Below, piece by piece: positions 53,301-61,556 of a stretch of DNA of 64,000 nt. The notes below the pieces were generated by a model. The model was not told the origin of the DNA. It did not search any database and saw only the letters and a list, made by a program, of their open reading frames with translations. This DNA is from Neelides folsomi (taxonomy: Eukaryota > Arthropoda > Collembola > Neelipleona > Neelidae): contig JAQGBZ010000140.1 in the NCBI GenBank assembly GCA_034687125.1, forward strand, positions 1 through 64,000, written 5' to 3'. The position numbers and the translations under genes were made by a program. Position 1 is the first letter of the stretch, and each line of letters opens with the position of its first letter.

Positions 53301-56300
53301 CTGCGCAATGAGACTGGATGTTGGGGAGATCTTTTTGGGTATATCCTATCTATTTATACACCGATACGTTCCGCGAGTCTACGGCCTGTTAAAAAGATGG
53401 AGATTTATATTGAATGGCGGGGGAATGTTTGGGAGTCTTTTTGCGTTGATTGTCTTCTTGCGTGTGTCGCACTATGGGTCCTTTTGTCGTTGTCAGCTTG
53501 ACTCCTTTCTCTCTACTTTCCACTTCTCTAGAGACGCGGAACCTCGACAATTCCATCCATTCAATCCATCTACATGAATCCTCTCTTCATGACCTTTATG
53601 GCTCCACTGACAATGAATGGTAAAACGTGTGAAGTAGATATGCATGTTCGGCTGACGATGGGAATTACAATAAAATATTGTGCTACTGGAAGATCTTTTA
53701 GATTCCAATTGCCTATAAAATACGTCCTGGTTCTGTCAGTTTATTCAGAGCTTTTCAGATTTATTTTATTGGAATTAATTAAACCTTTCATTAATCAAAA
53801 CTTCAGATATACTCAAAAGGCATTTTAAATTTATTTTCCATTTATTGTTAAATTATTATAATGTATCTTTATTTAAGCAATTCACGAATATTATTTTAAG
53901 TTATTTACGAACAACCTTTTTGAATTAATCTTCATCATGCTTTGTTGAATGTACAAATGGTGTATTACTTGTAATTGAAATGATTAGTGCTTCAACGAAA
54001 GCCTATTAATGTAAATATCCGTTGTAAAGATAGGATAAGTTGAACATTGTCGTAACTATTGAGTTAATTCACGAGCTAAATTACCATGATGGTATATACA
54101 AGAGCCGTAACTGTCAGGAGTGCGTGGTCCAATTTAATTTAAATGTAGGATATCCTTATAAATTCCCCCTCGTTCAATGAGTCTGAAGATTCTTGTGCTC
54201 CTGCAGTGGCCTCAACGAAGATTCCTCCAATGTGTTCCATCTGGAGTGTTTTGATCCACGTTGATAATTCTTGTTTAAATTGAGTTGATGAAGAGGAGGT
54301 TCTTGGTGAGTGGGAAAGGCTTATGGAGCCAAAATCCAACATGGACCTCTCACTCAATCTCCAGAGATGTGATGGAAGATTGAAGATGTGAAGTGCCAAC
54401 ATTATGAACCTCTAAGTACATGGATATATTAAATAAGTACAAGTATTATGGTTATATTCTATGAAAGTGAATCCTGGGAGGGAATGAGAATCACATTGGC
54501 GGCGGTGTGTGTTTGCGTGTGTGGGATATCCCTTTTGGCTCCATTCAGACCGATAATGTCTCTTTGGTAGTGGTGGAGTCAAATGAAGGATAAGTATTAG
54601 AATTGCCATAATATATTTCCACTGTAAGCATAATTCGACTTGTGATTTGAATGGAGGATTTCTCTTAGCTCCCGACATGTTTGGTGGCCTGATATTTAAT
54701 GAGGTTGAGAGAGTTTGGAGTCGCGGCTCGGTGAGTGAAGCGCCTTGAGATCCACGACTCAAACCCCGCCACGAATGATGGATGAAGCTCGTAATAAATT
54801 CAGTCGAAAGACTCGTCGGTTCTCCCTCTTTTAAACCATGGGTTCAACATGGGGATGCAAAATGGGTTGGAATACTATGAATTCCTTGAGATTGGGAAAG
54901 AGAAGGCTTCTTATATTACTCTCTTAGATGATACTATCATAATGTCTTGAGCATGTTTCTTGACTTTTCTCCTCTCTCCTTTGCTCCTTTTCCAAAGCAC
55001 TTTATTCCGGCTGAGGGAGATAAGGTGAAGCATCTGGATTTGACTTTTCCCTTTTTCTTGACGTATGTTAAAGTGCGAGTTTGCCCTCCTGCTTAATGCT
55101 CCTCGTAATTCGCCCGAGCAGAATGGAACTGAATTTTGAATGAGTTCATTACCGACGAAGGAGGAGGAGTGTGGTTAATACATGGTTCTCTTTAATGAAT
55201 GCTGTAGGTTCACCCGTGCGGTCGCTACCGCCATAATACTGTCGTATTCATCCTCGCTAAAGAACATCAGTTGAAGAATCTAAGAACGATCCATCGGCTC
55301 GACCGCCTCACGTCAGGACTCCTCCTGTTTGGTAGAAGTCCGAAGAAGGCAAGAGAAATGGAACAGCAGATTCGAAACCGACTAGTTTCCAAACAATACG
55401 TCTGCCGAGTTGAAGGAGAATTTCCTGAGTGAGTATAATTCCTATGCAATTTCATTACCTTTATTATTCCTTTTATATTCTCCTTCTACCTAAATAATAT
55501 GGTAGTCAGTCGACATCAAAAATTACTTCCTTGTGCGAGTAATTGACGTAATTTGGCTATTTCTCCTCATAGAAGTTATATCAATATTTTGACTATTTAT
55601 ATTTTGATAGTTAAAAACATTAGTTCGTGGGTTATAAGAAGATATTACTAAATAACTTATACAATTATTTAATATTACATTATGGTAGATATTGTAGTAG
55701 TGTAAAGGTAGGGTTTTAATTAGTAGTCAAAGGAAGGATATTTACACGGTCAAAATTGCACACACGTCTCTTTTGAGCGATGTTTCATCACTCAATACTT
55801 CAAAGTTTCATTCGAGACGTAATTGGAAGAGATGGGAAGAGGAATGTCGAGTGAAGGAAATGGAGAAAGTTAATTTTCTCCATCGTGTTTCCGCTAAATT
55901 GAACTTCTTCAATTTGAATATCAAACACTTTCGTATTCGAAGTGGCGAAGACGAGGTTCTCATTTGAATATAATGGAACTTCAAGACTTGGATTTCCTCA
56001 ACAAGGCCCAGGGAGCTATAAAGGATTTCCAACCCTTGATTGTGTAAATGATTAAGATTGTTTGTTTGCTAAAGAGTTCTCCTCTTTTATGTTACAGTGA
56101 AGAGATCGAGTGTTGTGAGCCGATTGAAGTGGTCAGCTACAAGATCGGAGTTTGCAAGGTCTCTAAAGATGGAAAGGACTGTCGGACAGTTTTCACCAAG
56201 TTGAGCTTCAATGGGAAGACGAGCGTTGTGCTCGCCAAACCTCGAACCGGGCGAATGCATCAAATCCGTGTTCATCTCCAGTATCTCGGTAAGTGTCTTT

Positions 56301-58792
56301 TCATTACTCCTTGACAAGAACAAGGAGATGAGAGCCAAATAGATTCACCGCATTTCATCTTCTCCTAAAAGACAGCAGATTGTTCTCTTAAGACACCGCA
56401 GATTGATGAAAGAAAATCCATATGGTTCATATCATACTATTCTAACACTATACCATACACTTGATCATACTACCTAACCATAAGCGATAAGTAAAGGCTT
56501 ATGTAATATAACTATTATAAAATATGTTCTTTTGTTCATCGCCTTTTACCTATCAGTTTTCTTACCTTTACTCACACCATTGACTAATTTTCTGCAGGAT
56601 ATAATTTGATAGCACTCAGGGTCTGAAAGAAGAGTAAAAGTGACGTCAAAGGGAGATGTATGTTATGTGGATGGAAGACTTTGGGAAAATCTTCATCAGT
56701 TCTTTTGTAAAGACCCCCGACCGCCTTTCCTTTCATTCTTACTTTATATAAACATTTCCTCACGATGTGTATTTACGACATACATGGTCTTTTCACCTTT
56801 TCCTGGATTTTCCTAGCTTTATACATTTTGCTCAAATGGTGAGCATCGAGCAGGTTCGTATTATGTTCTCTAATAACAAGATGAGGCTGATCCCTCAGGC
56901 TCTATGATTAAGTTCCAATCACTCAGGCCAAGCTCGAGGTGAAGTAAAATAGCTTTGTAAGAGCCTTTCTCATTCAATTCAAATCAGATACTATCCCTAA
57001 GCTCATGAATTCTCCTTTTTTTCTGCAAGGCGTTTAAAAACCAATTTCAATTTTGAGTAAAGGTAAGGATTTCCTTACTTGGCTTTAATACCATTAAATT
57101 AAATAGAAAATATCTCATTCACTCATCCTTTATTCTGTTTTTAGTCCGGGCCTCGGGTCAAACCACTCAATTGTCAGATAGTGTATTAAGTTAAATATGA
57201 AAAAAATAATATTTATGTTTGAATAAAAAATATTTTGATAAGGGCAGAAAATGTATATTTTACATATAATGTTAGTATATTTAACATTTAACATTTTATA
57301 TTCAATTTCTATATTTATTTTTATATTTATAAATAGGCAAGTTATTTGAACCATGTCGAATCCAAACATTCGCCCTCTCAGGTCTCAAAATATCTAATAC
57401 CCAGCCCAGATGGTGTAGGAGATTTGAATCGTTATAAACCAACCTGCTCCATCGTCTTGAGTTCAGTCCCTGGATCGCCTGATATTTAATCGAGGCTTTC
57501 CAAGCTGAAGAGTTTTATTTGGAAATTAATTGGTATTGGAACGAGAGCCAAAAGAGAAAAAGGATGACGAGTGGAGCAACAGTTCTGAGGAGCAAAGACT
57601 GTAGCTTAATAGGAATTACAATCTCTCTTGACGAGAAAGTGTGGAAGAGAAAATAAGCTCCTGTAATTATATTTTCTTTTGAAATGAGAGATAGGAACCT
57701 TTGGAAACAACCTTCTTTTTTCTTTTCTCCCTAGGATTAAATTTTACCTCTTATCTCCTTTACCCATTTTATTCCTCTCCATCACCTCTGTCTATGTAGC
57801 ACGCAAAACAGAATAAAATGTATTATGTATAAGAAAAATATATGGCATATAATATACTTCACAATATCTTTATTAAATATTTTACAATAAAATATAATTC
57901 GTTTTACAAATAGCTGGAAGAAAAATAAATATTCAAAAACAATTTAAAATCTAATAAAAGAATTTAATAAATTTTTTCTATAGGTTATCCGATCGTGAAT
58001 GATCCTCTCTACAATCACTCGGTATTTGGTCCAGAAAAGGGTAAAGGAGGGATTATTGGGAAATCGGACGAACAGTTGATTTCTGAACTCATTTCCATCC
58101 ACAATGCCGAGAATTGGCTGGGAATTGAAGGAGAAGATGTCGGGGGTCCTTCAGGAGACATTTTCGGTCCAACGCTTCCTCCGACCATCAGCGCCAATGA
58201 TCCTCCCTCAGTTTCCGGACAATCAAGTGGGAGCAGTGATTTGACACGTGATAAGAGTCCCGAACTCGGCTCGGAAGACTTGACTCTTTCTCCTTCCAAT
58301 GGCCTTCCGAAGGAACTCTTAGACAGTCGGGTTGACTCCCCAGAAGATCCGCCCGCCCACTCTGGGAAGGTGACTGTTGGGACTCAAACGGGTGACGGAG
58401 AGGCGTTCCAAGACTCTGCAAATCACTCCAGTCCAAATGGGAGTGGAGAGAACAACAACCAAAATAAAGGGGATCCACTCGGCTTTCGAACCGACCTCAT
58501 GACTTACGATCCTCACTGTTACGAATGCAAGGTACGGTACAGGGATCCGAAGCCAAAGGACTTGGTCATGTACCTTCATGCCCTCCGTTACAATGTAAGC
58601 ATTTCTTGTATGGTAAAAAGGGAGAGAGTCACAATATTGGATTTAATGGTGGAGTGTTTGCCTGGAAGACCCTTGGTTCAATATTTACTTATTTTAACGC
58701 ATTTTCTCTTCCAGGGACCTGACTGGGGCTTTGAGACGAAGATGCCCGCATGGGCCTCTCAAGATTGGCTTGAACTGGAGGAGCTCGGATAA
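5271..58792 (+). CDS. RPUSD2: RPUSD2, RluA-family RNA pseudouridine synthase (very large gene, mutually exclusive exons)
   Basis: The proposed leader-start coding join is 5271-5323, 5493-5643, 23044-23133, 34833-34920, 45196-45317, 47742-47842, then 48499-48586 or 50746-50833, 55208-55428, 56098-56288, 57984-58594, 58715-58792. It gives 597 residues (human about 545) and every junction keeps frame. From about residue 111 it follows human RPUSD2: [20 protein letters not shown], an S4-like segment (about 150-202), [22 protein letters not shown], the catalytic HRLDRLTSG (Asp263), [26 protein letters not shown] (354-369), and a C-terminal CxxC (547/550) before [17 protein letters not shown] and MPAWA. 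The enzyme isomerises uridine to pseudouridine in RNA. Exons from 23044 on are secure; the two upstream exons are linked only by phase and leader character. Confidence 0.9.
5493..5643 (+). CDS. RPUSD2: Candidate second exon of RPUSD2
   Basis: Pyrimidine-rich acceptor (GTTTCTTCTAG) and perfect donor (CAA then GTAAGT). One base plus 50 codons is open and ends in phase 0, as the exon at 23044 requires. Other frames contain stops. The peptide contains LKMMKLEQ, giving internal methionines that could start a leaderless form, and a polar end ([16 protein letters not shown]). An alternative acceptor (AAATAG at 5471-5476) would break the phase with 5323. The exon itself is well supported; its gene membership is less so. 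Confidence 0.55.
5644..11344. other. Large intron / upstream region with GC-rich islands
   Basis: No recognised gene. Notable contents are a polypurine/polypyrimidine patch (6290-6550); a candidate exon or TATA region (9617-9722, including GAGTATAAATAC); and a GC-rich, ORF-dense stretch (about 9980-11340) leading to the promoter at 11345. Open frames in the island occur on both strands and show no family signature, so I read it as promoter-associated sequence rather than genes. Confidence 0.35.
11345..11354 (+). promoter_or_regulatory. TATA box for the exon at 11650
   Basis: TATATAAAAG is a near-ideal TATA box, set in a GC-richer island that is unusual for this window. It lies about 300 nt before the ATG at 11650, predicting a start of transcription near 11375-11380 and a leader of roughly 270 nt. 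I see no strong initiator match, so the exact start is uncertain. Confidence 0.55.
11429..11598 (+). promoter_or_regulatory. Two upstream ORFs in the 5' leader
   Basis: Within the predicted leader, ATG at 11429 opens a 5-codon frame ending TAA at 11446, and ATG at 11518 opens a 26-codon frame ending TAA at 11598. Both end before the main ATG at 11650. If this leader is transcribed unspliced, they would reduce or regulate initiation at 11650. A good donor-like GTAAGG overlaps the second stop (from 11595), so the leader could also be spliced. Confidence 0.35.
11650..11949 (+). CDS. TATA-driven first exon with Pro/His/Ala-rich protein; candidate alternative start of RPUSD2
   Basis: Start context is GAAAATGC. 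Exactly 100 codons run to a donor (AAG then GTGAAA) in phase 0, the phase needed by the exon at 23044; joining gives a 629-residue RPUSD2 form. The peptide is low complexity: a Pro-rich segment ([17 protein letters not shown]), AAAAHHHHH (from CAT repeats), [13 protein letters not shown] and LLHQQHTH. Such homopolymer runs are common in arthropod transcription factors and RNA-binding regulators and are not typical of pseudouridine synthases. So there are two readings: an alternative N-terminus for RPUSD2, or the first exon of an unseen regulatory gene whose next exon lies elsewhere. I favour the exon being real, and am undecided on its partner. Confidence 0.55.
11950..23043 (+). other. Long intron upstream of the 23044 exon
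   Basis: About 11 kb of AT-rich sequence. It contains the Tc1/mariner-like MITE at 19312-19875 and, just before the next exon, a GC-richer, both-strand-open patch (22627-23043). Scattered open frames of 60-99 codons show no domain, conserved motif or paired splice sites that I can defend. No tRNA-like internal promoter was seen. Confidence 0.45.
19312..19875. mobile_element. Non-autonomous Tc1/mariner-like transposon, 564 bp
   Basis: The ends are inverted repeats. The left starts CAGGGCGTTCACGTTAAG and the right, reverse-complemented, starts CAGGGCATTCACGTTAAG. The first 34 bases pair with a single mismatch, so the copy is fairly young. TA flanks both sides (19310-19311 and 19876-19877), the target duplication of the Tc1/mariner superfamily. 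The interior includes a C-rich stretch (about 19516-19580) and an 81-codon open frame with no transposase resemblance. It is therefore a deletion derivative or MITE that depends on another element for movement. It sits inside the long RPUSD2 intron and does not touch an exon. Confidence 0.85.
23044..23133 (+). CDS. RPUSD2: RPUSD2 exon: basic linker before the conserved core
   Basis: Acceptor TTATTTAG, donor AAG then GTGAGA, 30 codons, phase 0 at both ends. It encodes a charged linker with a basic patch ([15 protein letters not shown]) and ends REIKK. Human RPUSD2 has a comparable Lys/Arg-rich stretch (nuclear-signal-like) just before its conserved region. Because the exon begins in phase 0, any upstream exon ending in phase 0 can supply the N-terminus. 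Confidence 0.8.
23134..34832 (+). other. Long RPUSD2 intron (11.7 kb)
   Basis: AT-rich with ATGTATGT/TACATAC-type simple-sequence patches (for example 25670-25740 and 26100-26220) and two GC-richer patches where several frames are open on both strands (27670-28325 and 33690-34130). No domain or splice-bounded exon could be recognised in them. Confidence 0.4.
34833..34920 (+). CDS. RPUSD2: RPUSD2 exon: start of the conserved region
   Basis: Acceptor TTTAAATAG, donor G then GTGAGT, 29 codons plus one base. It encodes [19 protein letters not shown], which matches the vertebrate pattern of a basic stretch followed by F.DE...ETSYYFE. The phase fits both neighbours and the junction recreates the [10 protein letters not shown] motif. 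Confidence 0.9.
34921..45195 (+). other. Long RPUSD2 intron (10.3 kb)
   Basis: AT-rich. Simple-sequence patches of the TATGTA type occur (for example 39990-40070), and ATTATGCATGGA is doubled at 36434-36460. A GC-richer patch at 43400-44290 is open in several frames on both strands but without recognisable product. I see no nested gene. Confidence 0.4.
45196..45317 (+). CDS. RPUSD2: RPUSD2 exon: entry to the S4-like region
   Basis: Acceptor TCCTTTTTAG, donor TAC then GTAAGT. It encodes [20 protein letters not shown] and then [20 protein letters not shown], residues 128-168. The blocks RKVxPYYF, KGRWVG and L.DVF..EFRA.P are hallmark RPUSD2 sequence and precede the S4-like RNA-binding fold. 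Confidence 0.95.
45318..47741 (+). other. RPUSD2 intron (2.4 kb)
   Basis: AT-rich. At 46129 a short CAGTCAAACCTCGAG resembles a Tigger terminal sequence, but no matching opposite end was found. Nothing else is supported. Confidence 0.35.
47742..47842 (+). CDS. RPUSD2: RPUSD2 exon: S4-like RNA-binding segment
   Basis: Acceptor TATTGATGCAG, donor AG then GTAAAT. It encodes [20 protein letters not shown] and then [13 protein letters not shown], residues 169-201, the part of the S4-like fold with the 'I..G.L.VN' and 'L..ND.L' pattern. It ends with two bases (AG) that become Arg202 with the first base of either alternative exon (AGG or AGA), keeping HRHE in both isoforms. Confidence 0.95.
48499..48586 (+). 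CDS. RPUSD2: RPUSD2 mutually exclusive exon A (motif I, 'KPASIP' version)
   Basis: Bounded by acceptor TCAATTGTAG and a perfect donor GTAAGT; 88 nt, one base plus 29 codons. It encodes [10 protein letters not shown] then [19 protein letters not shown], residues 203-231, and joins in phase 0 to VHPCGR at 55208. This is RluA motif I, the KP-containing strand and turn that packs beside the catalytic aspartate and RNA. The PVT..PI start and the KP.SIP end resemble vertebrate RPUSD2, so A is the more conventional version. Confidence 0.95.
48587..50745 (+). other. Intron separating the mutually exclusive exons (2.16 kb)
   Basis: It contains the 14-nt repeat at 48729 and 48929, and a strong unused-looking acceptor at 48829-48862 whose last 12 bases (ACTCAATTGTAG) repeat those at exon A's own acceptor (48487-48498). 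No third homologous exon was found here. A minus-strand open frame at 50046-50288 has no recognised product. Confidence 0.45.
48729..48942 (+). repeat. 14-nt exact direct repeat in the intron between exons A and B
   Basis: CGACCCATTGTGTG occurs at 48729-48742 and again at 48929-48942, exactly 200 nt apart. Both copies lie downstream of exon A and upstream of exon B. An exact 14-mer repeated this close is unlikely by chance alone and could be a regulatory element or a local duplication. Confidence 0.4.
50746..50833 (+). CDS. RPUSD2: RPUSD2 mutually exclusive exon B (motif I, 'KPCSLP' version)
   Basis: Also 88 nt with the same phase as exon A. It encodes [10 protein letters not shown] then [19 protein letters not shown], aligned without gaps to exon A with 16 of 29 identical (HE, PV, PI, H, DEDL, V, KP, S, P). 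Splice signals are weaker: acceptor ATTAAACACAG has a poor pyrimidine tract and the donor is GTATAT. Nine of the 16 shared residues use different codons, so protein-level constraint, not recent copying, explains the similarity. It should replace exon A in some transcripts. Confidence 0.85.
50834..55207 (+). other. RPUSD2 intron after exon B (4.4 kb)
   Basis: It holds the unexplained minus-strand ORF at 52341-52667 (listed separately) and further GC-richer stretches with minus-strand frames at 54139-54402 and 54412-54762 that show no recognised domain. The rest is AT-rich. No third copy of the A/B exon was seen. Confidence 0.4.
52341..52667 (-). CDS. Unrecognised 108-codon ORF nested in an RPUSD2 intron
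   Basis: The frame runs from ATG (complement of 52665-52667) to TGA (complement of 52341-52343) in a local composition richer than its surroundings. The peptide looks globular rather than random: aromatic and acidic stretches ([20 protein letters not shown], then [18 protein letters not shown]) and a hydrophobic end. AATAAA on the minus strand lies at the complement of about 52186-52191, some 150 nt past the stop. The plus strand is also partly open here (52616-52852). I do not recognise the family. It may be a nested gene, a terminal exon, a decayed gene copy or chance. Confidence 0.28.
   Translation of the reverse strand: MNSRAFSSDLMRGYMKPHETIRLDFNLPFSQSSLSLQGISLIPPRYYSLEEYFINKDKYDVDEEDKAAYSSFCLVLENSFVDPFDYLQKLKKFNELPLIAITFIHLTK
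55208..55428 (+). CDS. RPUSD2: RPUSD2 exon: catalytic HRLD motif
   Basis: Acceptor GCTGTAG, donor GA then GTGAGT; 73 codons plus two bases. It encodes [20 protein letters not shown], then [16 protein letters not shown], and ends [19 protein letters not shown] carries the catalytic aspartate (Asp263 in the leader-start model) of the RluA family. This exon is constant and follows either alternative exon. Confidence 0.97.
55429..56097 (+). other. RPUSD2 intron (669 nt)
   Basis: Short AT-rich intron. Overlapping open frames on both strands near 55773-56032 have no recognisable product. Confidence 0.5.
56098..56288 (+). CDS. RPUSD2: RPUSD2 exon: RTGRxHQIR motif
   Basis: Acceptor TTTATGTTACAG, donor G then GTAAGT. 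It encodes [20 protein letters not shown], then a strand-rich core, and ends [17 protein letters not shown]. The RTGR.HQIR.HL block is the last conserved RluA-family motif, which lines the active site with basic and polar residues. The match to vertebrate RPUSD2 (EPI..VSYK.GVC.V) is clear. Confidence 0.97.
56289..57983 (+). other. RPUSD2 intron (1.7 kb)
   Basis: AT-rich, with no coding signal or repeat that I can support. Confidence 0.5.
57984..58594 (+). CDS. RPUSD2: RPUSD2 exon: end of catalytic domain, disordered insert and CxxC
   Basis: Acceptor TTTTCTATAG, donor AAT then GTAAGC; 611 nt. It opens [20 protein letters not shown], the end of the catalytic fold, then a region like the vertebrate GRGGYI..(T/S)(N/D)E.L segment. 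A long Ser/Gly/Pro/Asp-rich, probably disordered insert follows (about residues 400-540). The exon ends [20 protein letters not shown] and then MYLHALRYN, containing the RPUSD2-specific C-terminal CxxC (Cys547, Cys550). Vertebrates have an equivalent acidic insert and CxxC in the same place. Confidence 0.96.
58595..58714 (+). other. Last RPUSD2 intron: 120 nt, in frame and without a stop
   Basis: Donor GTAAGC, acceptor TTTCTCTTCCAG. The length is a multiple of three and the frame is open through all 40 codons, so a retained intron would insert 40 residues between LHALRYN and GPDWGF rather than truncate the protein. The intron is called because vertebrate proteins run directly from HALRY(K) to GP. 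Confidence 0.85.
58715..58792 (+). CDS. RPUSD2: RPUSD2 last coding exon
   Basis: Twenty-five codons plus [23 protein letters not shown] then LEELG. GP..F....MPAWA.DDW is the conserved C-terminal signature of vertebrate RPUSD2, here with SQDW. It confirms the splice from 58594. Confidence 0.95.
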   Translation, partial: GPDWGFETKMPAWASQDWLELEELG

Positions 58793-61468
58793 AAGGACGT
58801 TGTTTTCTTTGCAGATTTACCAACTCACCTCTCCCTCGCATACTTTATTATAAGTAAAGATCCTTCTTACGAATCACGAGTCAGTTTTGGGTTAAAATAT
58901 TGAAAGGAAATATCCATGAGGAATTCGGATGTTATTCGGGAAGCACTGCAGAATTTACAATTACTCCATCGTTTAAAATTATCTACAGTTTTAAATTAAT
59001 TCATTGTTGGTGGTCGAGTAATTTAATGTACGATAATGTAGATGAGAGAATTCTATGCGTAAAAGATTTAAATAATGTCTGGTACTGTTTGTGTAAAGGA
59101 CTCGTTTATTTAATCAACATTGTTAAAAGGATTGTCACCCACAACATGGTAAACATCACATAAGCTTGCATGTCTACTAGACTTGTAGCGATTTACAGTA
59201 TAATACTAATATACATAATATACCTAAATAAGAAATTGTTTTAATTATCAATCGGAAAATTAATATATAACATAATTTATATTATGTAATACATAGTACG
59301 GTACTAAAATATAATAAATATATTATATCATATTTACTACTTATGTATATCCACACATTTATTATTATTACTAAAATAATTTAAAGTCGAGATCTTAAAA
59401 TCGAGAGAATCGTATCGATCTATAATAAATATACTTACTATTAAATTTCAGTGATGATCCATAATGAAAATTTGGGCACTTGGACTTGGGCACATATCAG
59501 AAGAATGTTAAATTTTAAAAGAATTAATCTCAAGTCTATAATATATCATGTAATAACTTTCTTCAAAAAAATGAGATCATAATAATGAGCTCTAATTGTA
59601 TCATAAAATATAATTTCGTAGAAAATATTGATCATATTGATGAATTTTTTGGTTTGGTATATTAATAACTAGGTCGTATTCCATCATAGTGAAGTTATGT
59701 GTAATGACTTTGATTTACTTTATTGGCTAATTTCATCGTTATATTATTAACAATTTCTTTTAGTGCTAAATCTAAGAGTATTTAATATATAAGAATTTGA
59801 GTTTATTTAATATATAACATTTAACAATTGATACAAATTTTTGAGTTTTATATGGAATGTCTCTTTACGATATTCTCGTATTTAGAATGATTTCATACAC
59901 ATACTTAGTACATATTTAGTTTTACTATCTTGCCTATGATTAATTAATTAATTTTACAATATTCAACTTTGGTTTTACTTGTAATATCTGTAATACTTTT
60001 TTGAGAGAAAAATTGCATTTCATTATGAAATTAAAGTTAAATGCAATATTTTAAATCTAGTCGATCATAGAGTTCTTGTACAGTTTATATTAATTCAACA
60101 TCTGTTCTCCATATTTATACTAAAGATCCATAAGATTTAGATGTACAGGTATACATAAATACTAATTCTACACAATACCTAATCTCGTACATAATAATAA
60201 TTTAATGTTTTCATCTGTAACATTGCACGTTGCAATATGGTTATTAAATATTTTATGTGTATCTCTTATTGTTTCTAATCCTAATGAGAGATTTACATTG
60301 TTTGTAATTTGATGTTAAGTTGAGTAAAAAGTGTATAGGTAGAAATATTATGAAAAGAATCATTGCTTTATAATAGGATGGTAAATGAAATGCATTGAAT
60401 TCTTATTTCTTTTTTAAAGTTTAAGTGATATATGACTCAAGACGGTTTTTCCAAATTGTGAATTTAAAATGACAAAATTGAAATCTTCATTTAACATATT
60501 TTTCCAACGATAATACCTCAATTACAAATATGCTAAATGAATTTATAAATTTGTTTTTATTATACTATAGCGTAATGTTAATCTTTCAGGTGAAATGTTC
60601 TAAATGTTAAATACCTAAGTTAAATGTTTATTTTCTTGCCGGTCGAGAAATCGAAATTGTTCTAAAGATTTCTTGGTCTTTTATCTTCATATTCACTTTT
60701 AATGTTTTTGAAAGAATATTTATATAATAGACTATTGTTTAATGTGTATGCAAAGAGTTGATAAGGCATATAAGACATTAAATAAATGTTATGAAATTAT
60801 ACCAAATATTGAGAGGGGTTGATATATTTGTTCATGTTGACGTTTAAATGTTTATTGTGAATTCCTTCACTAGCTCTTGCAAAGCTATCATTTTGTTAAA
60901 ATGTTCTTATTTATGATGTTCGTTGTTATTGCATAGACATTATGCGTATTATACTGAATAATCACACGTTAATATTCACTATAAATCACTTGTTATTTAT
61001 CTTAATTTCTTTGTTGTTTTAATTCAAAAAAGACATCCATCAAACAATTGTTTAATAAGCAACTATTGATGCTAGTAGAAGTGTTCTTTAATATTTACAT
61101 TGTTTATTGTTCTTGTAAGATATCGTGGAGTAGTTGTAAATAAATATAATGTTAAATATTAAGTTAAATGAAACAGAGTAAATTGGTCATCAATTCATCC
61201 AAGTTGTTTACTGCGTATATTATATTAATTAAAAAGAGGTGAAGAAAACTTTCTCTTATGAAAGGATCTTTTCAATCGGAAAAGACAATAAAATCTTAAT
61301 TCATGAGTAGCTTAAAATCTCCATTTATTTTCATATAAATTCACATTCGTCTTATAAATTGATACAACAATGTCGTATTACATAAAATAAGAATATTTTT
61401 CTCTTTATTAATTATATGCACCATCGGATATTTTCTACAGCATCCATCACTATTGTTTCGTTCGTAAA
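58793..61468. other. RPUSD2 3' UTR and convergent intergenic region
   Basis: AT-rich and without coding signal. The first canonical AATAAA on the plus strand is at 59313-59318, about 520 nt after the RPUSD2 stop. RPUSD2 and CTU2 converge here, so the region holds both 3' ends. An 88-codon plus-strand frame at 58900-59163 has no recognised product. Confidence 0.45.
59313..59318 (+). terminator. Candidate RPUSD2 poly(A) signal AATAAA
   Basis: First canonical hexamer downstream of the RPUSD2 stop, in AT-rich sequence. Confidence 0.4.
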
Positions 61469-61474
61469 TTTATT
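61469..61474 (-). terminator. Candidate CTU2 poly(A) signal
   Basis: AATAAA on the minus strand, about 26 nt beyond the proposed CTU2 stop codon. Its closeness supports the proposed last exon. Confidence 0.5.
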
Positions 61475-61499
61475 CACGTAGATTAAAATGTAGGTTTGA

Positions 61500-61556
61500 T
61501 TAATAATTGTGTATGGGTGATAGACCGGTAAGAAGATTCACGAATTCCGTTCCATC
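61500..61556 (-). CDS. CTU2: Proposed CTU2 last exon
   Basis: On the minus strand, acceptor TTCTTTTATTTGAATAG is followed by 18 codons (DGTEFVNLLTGLSPIHNY) and TAA, with AATAAA about 26 nt further on. The EFVNLL part could stand for the usual terminal REFLL-type helix, but the LP.YV segment seen in vertebrates is missing. Phase and poly(A) signal support it; sequence similarity does not. Confidence 0.45.
   Translation of the reverse strand, partial: DGTEFVNLLTGLSPIHNY

Noticed and set aside
53019-54762. Cluster of plus- and minus-strand ORFs of 70-116 codons
   Set aside because: No recognisable domain, no consistent strand, no clear splice sites. Likely chance in a GC-richer patch.
48600-55200. 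A third copy of the A/B exon
   Set aside because: I searched by eye for the DED...KP.S.P pattern on both sides of exon B and found none.
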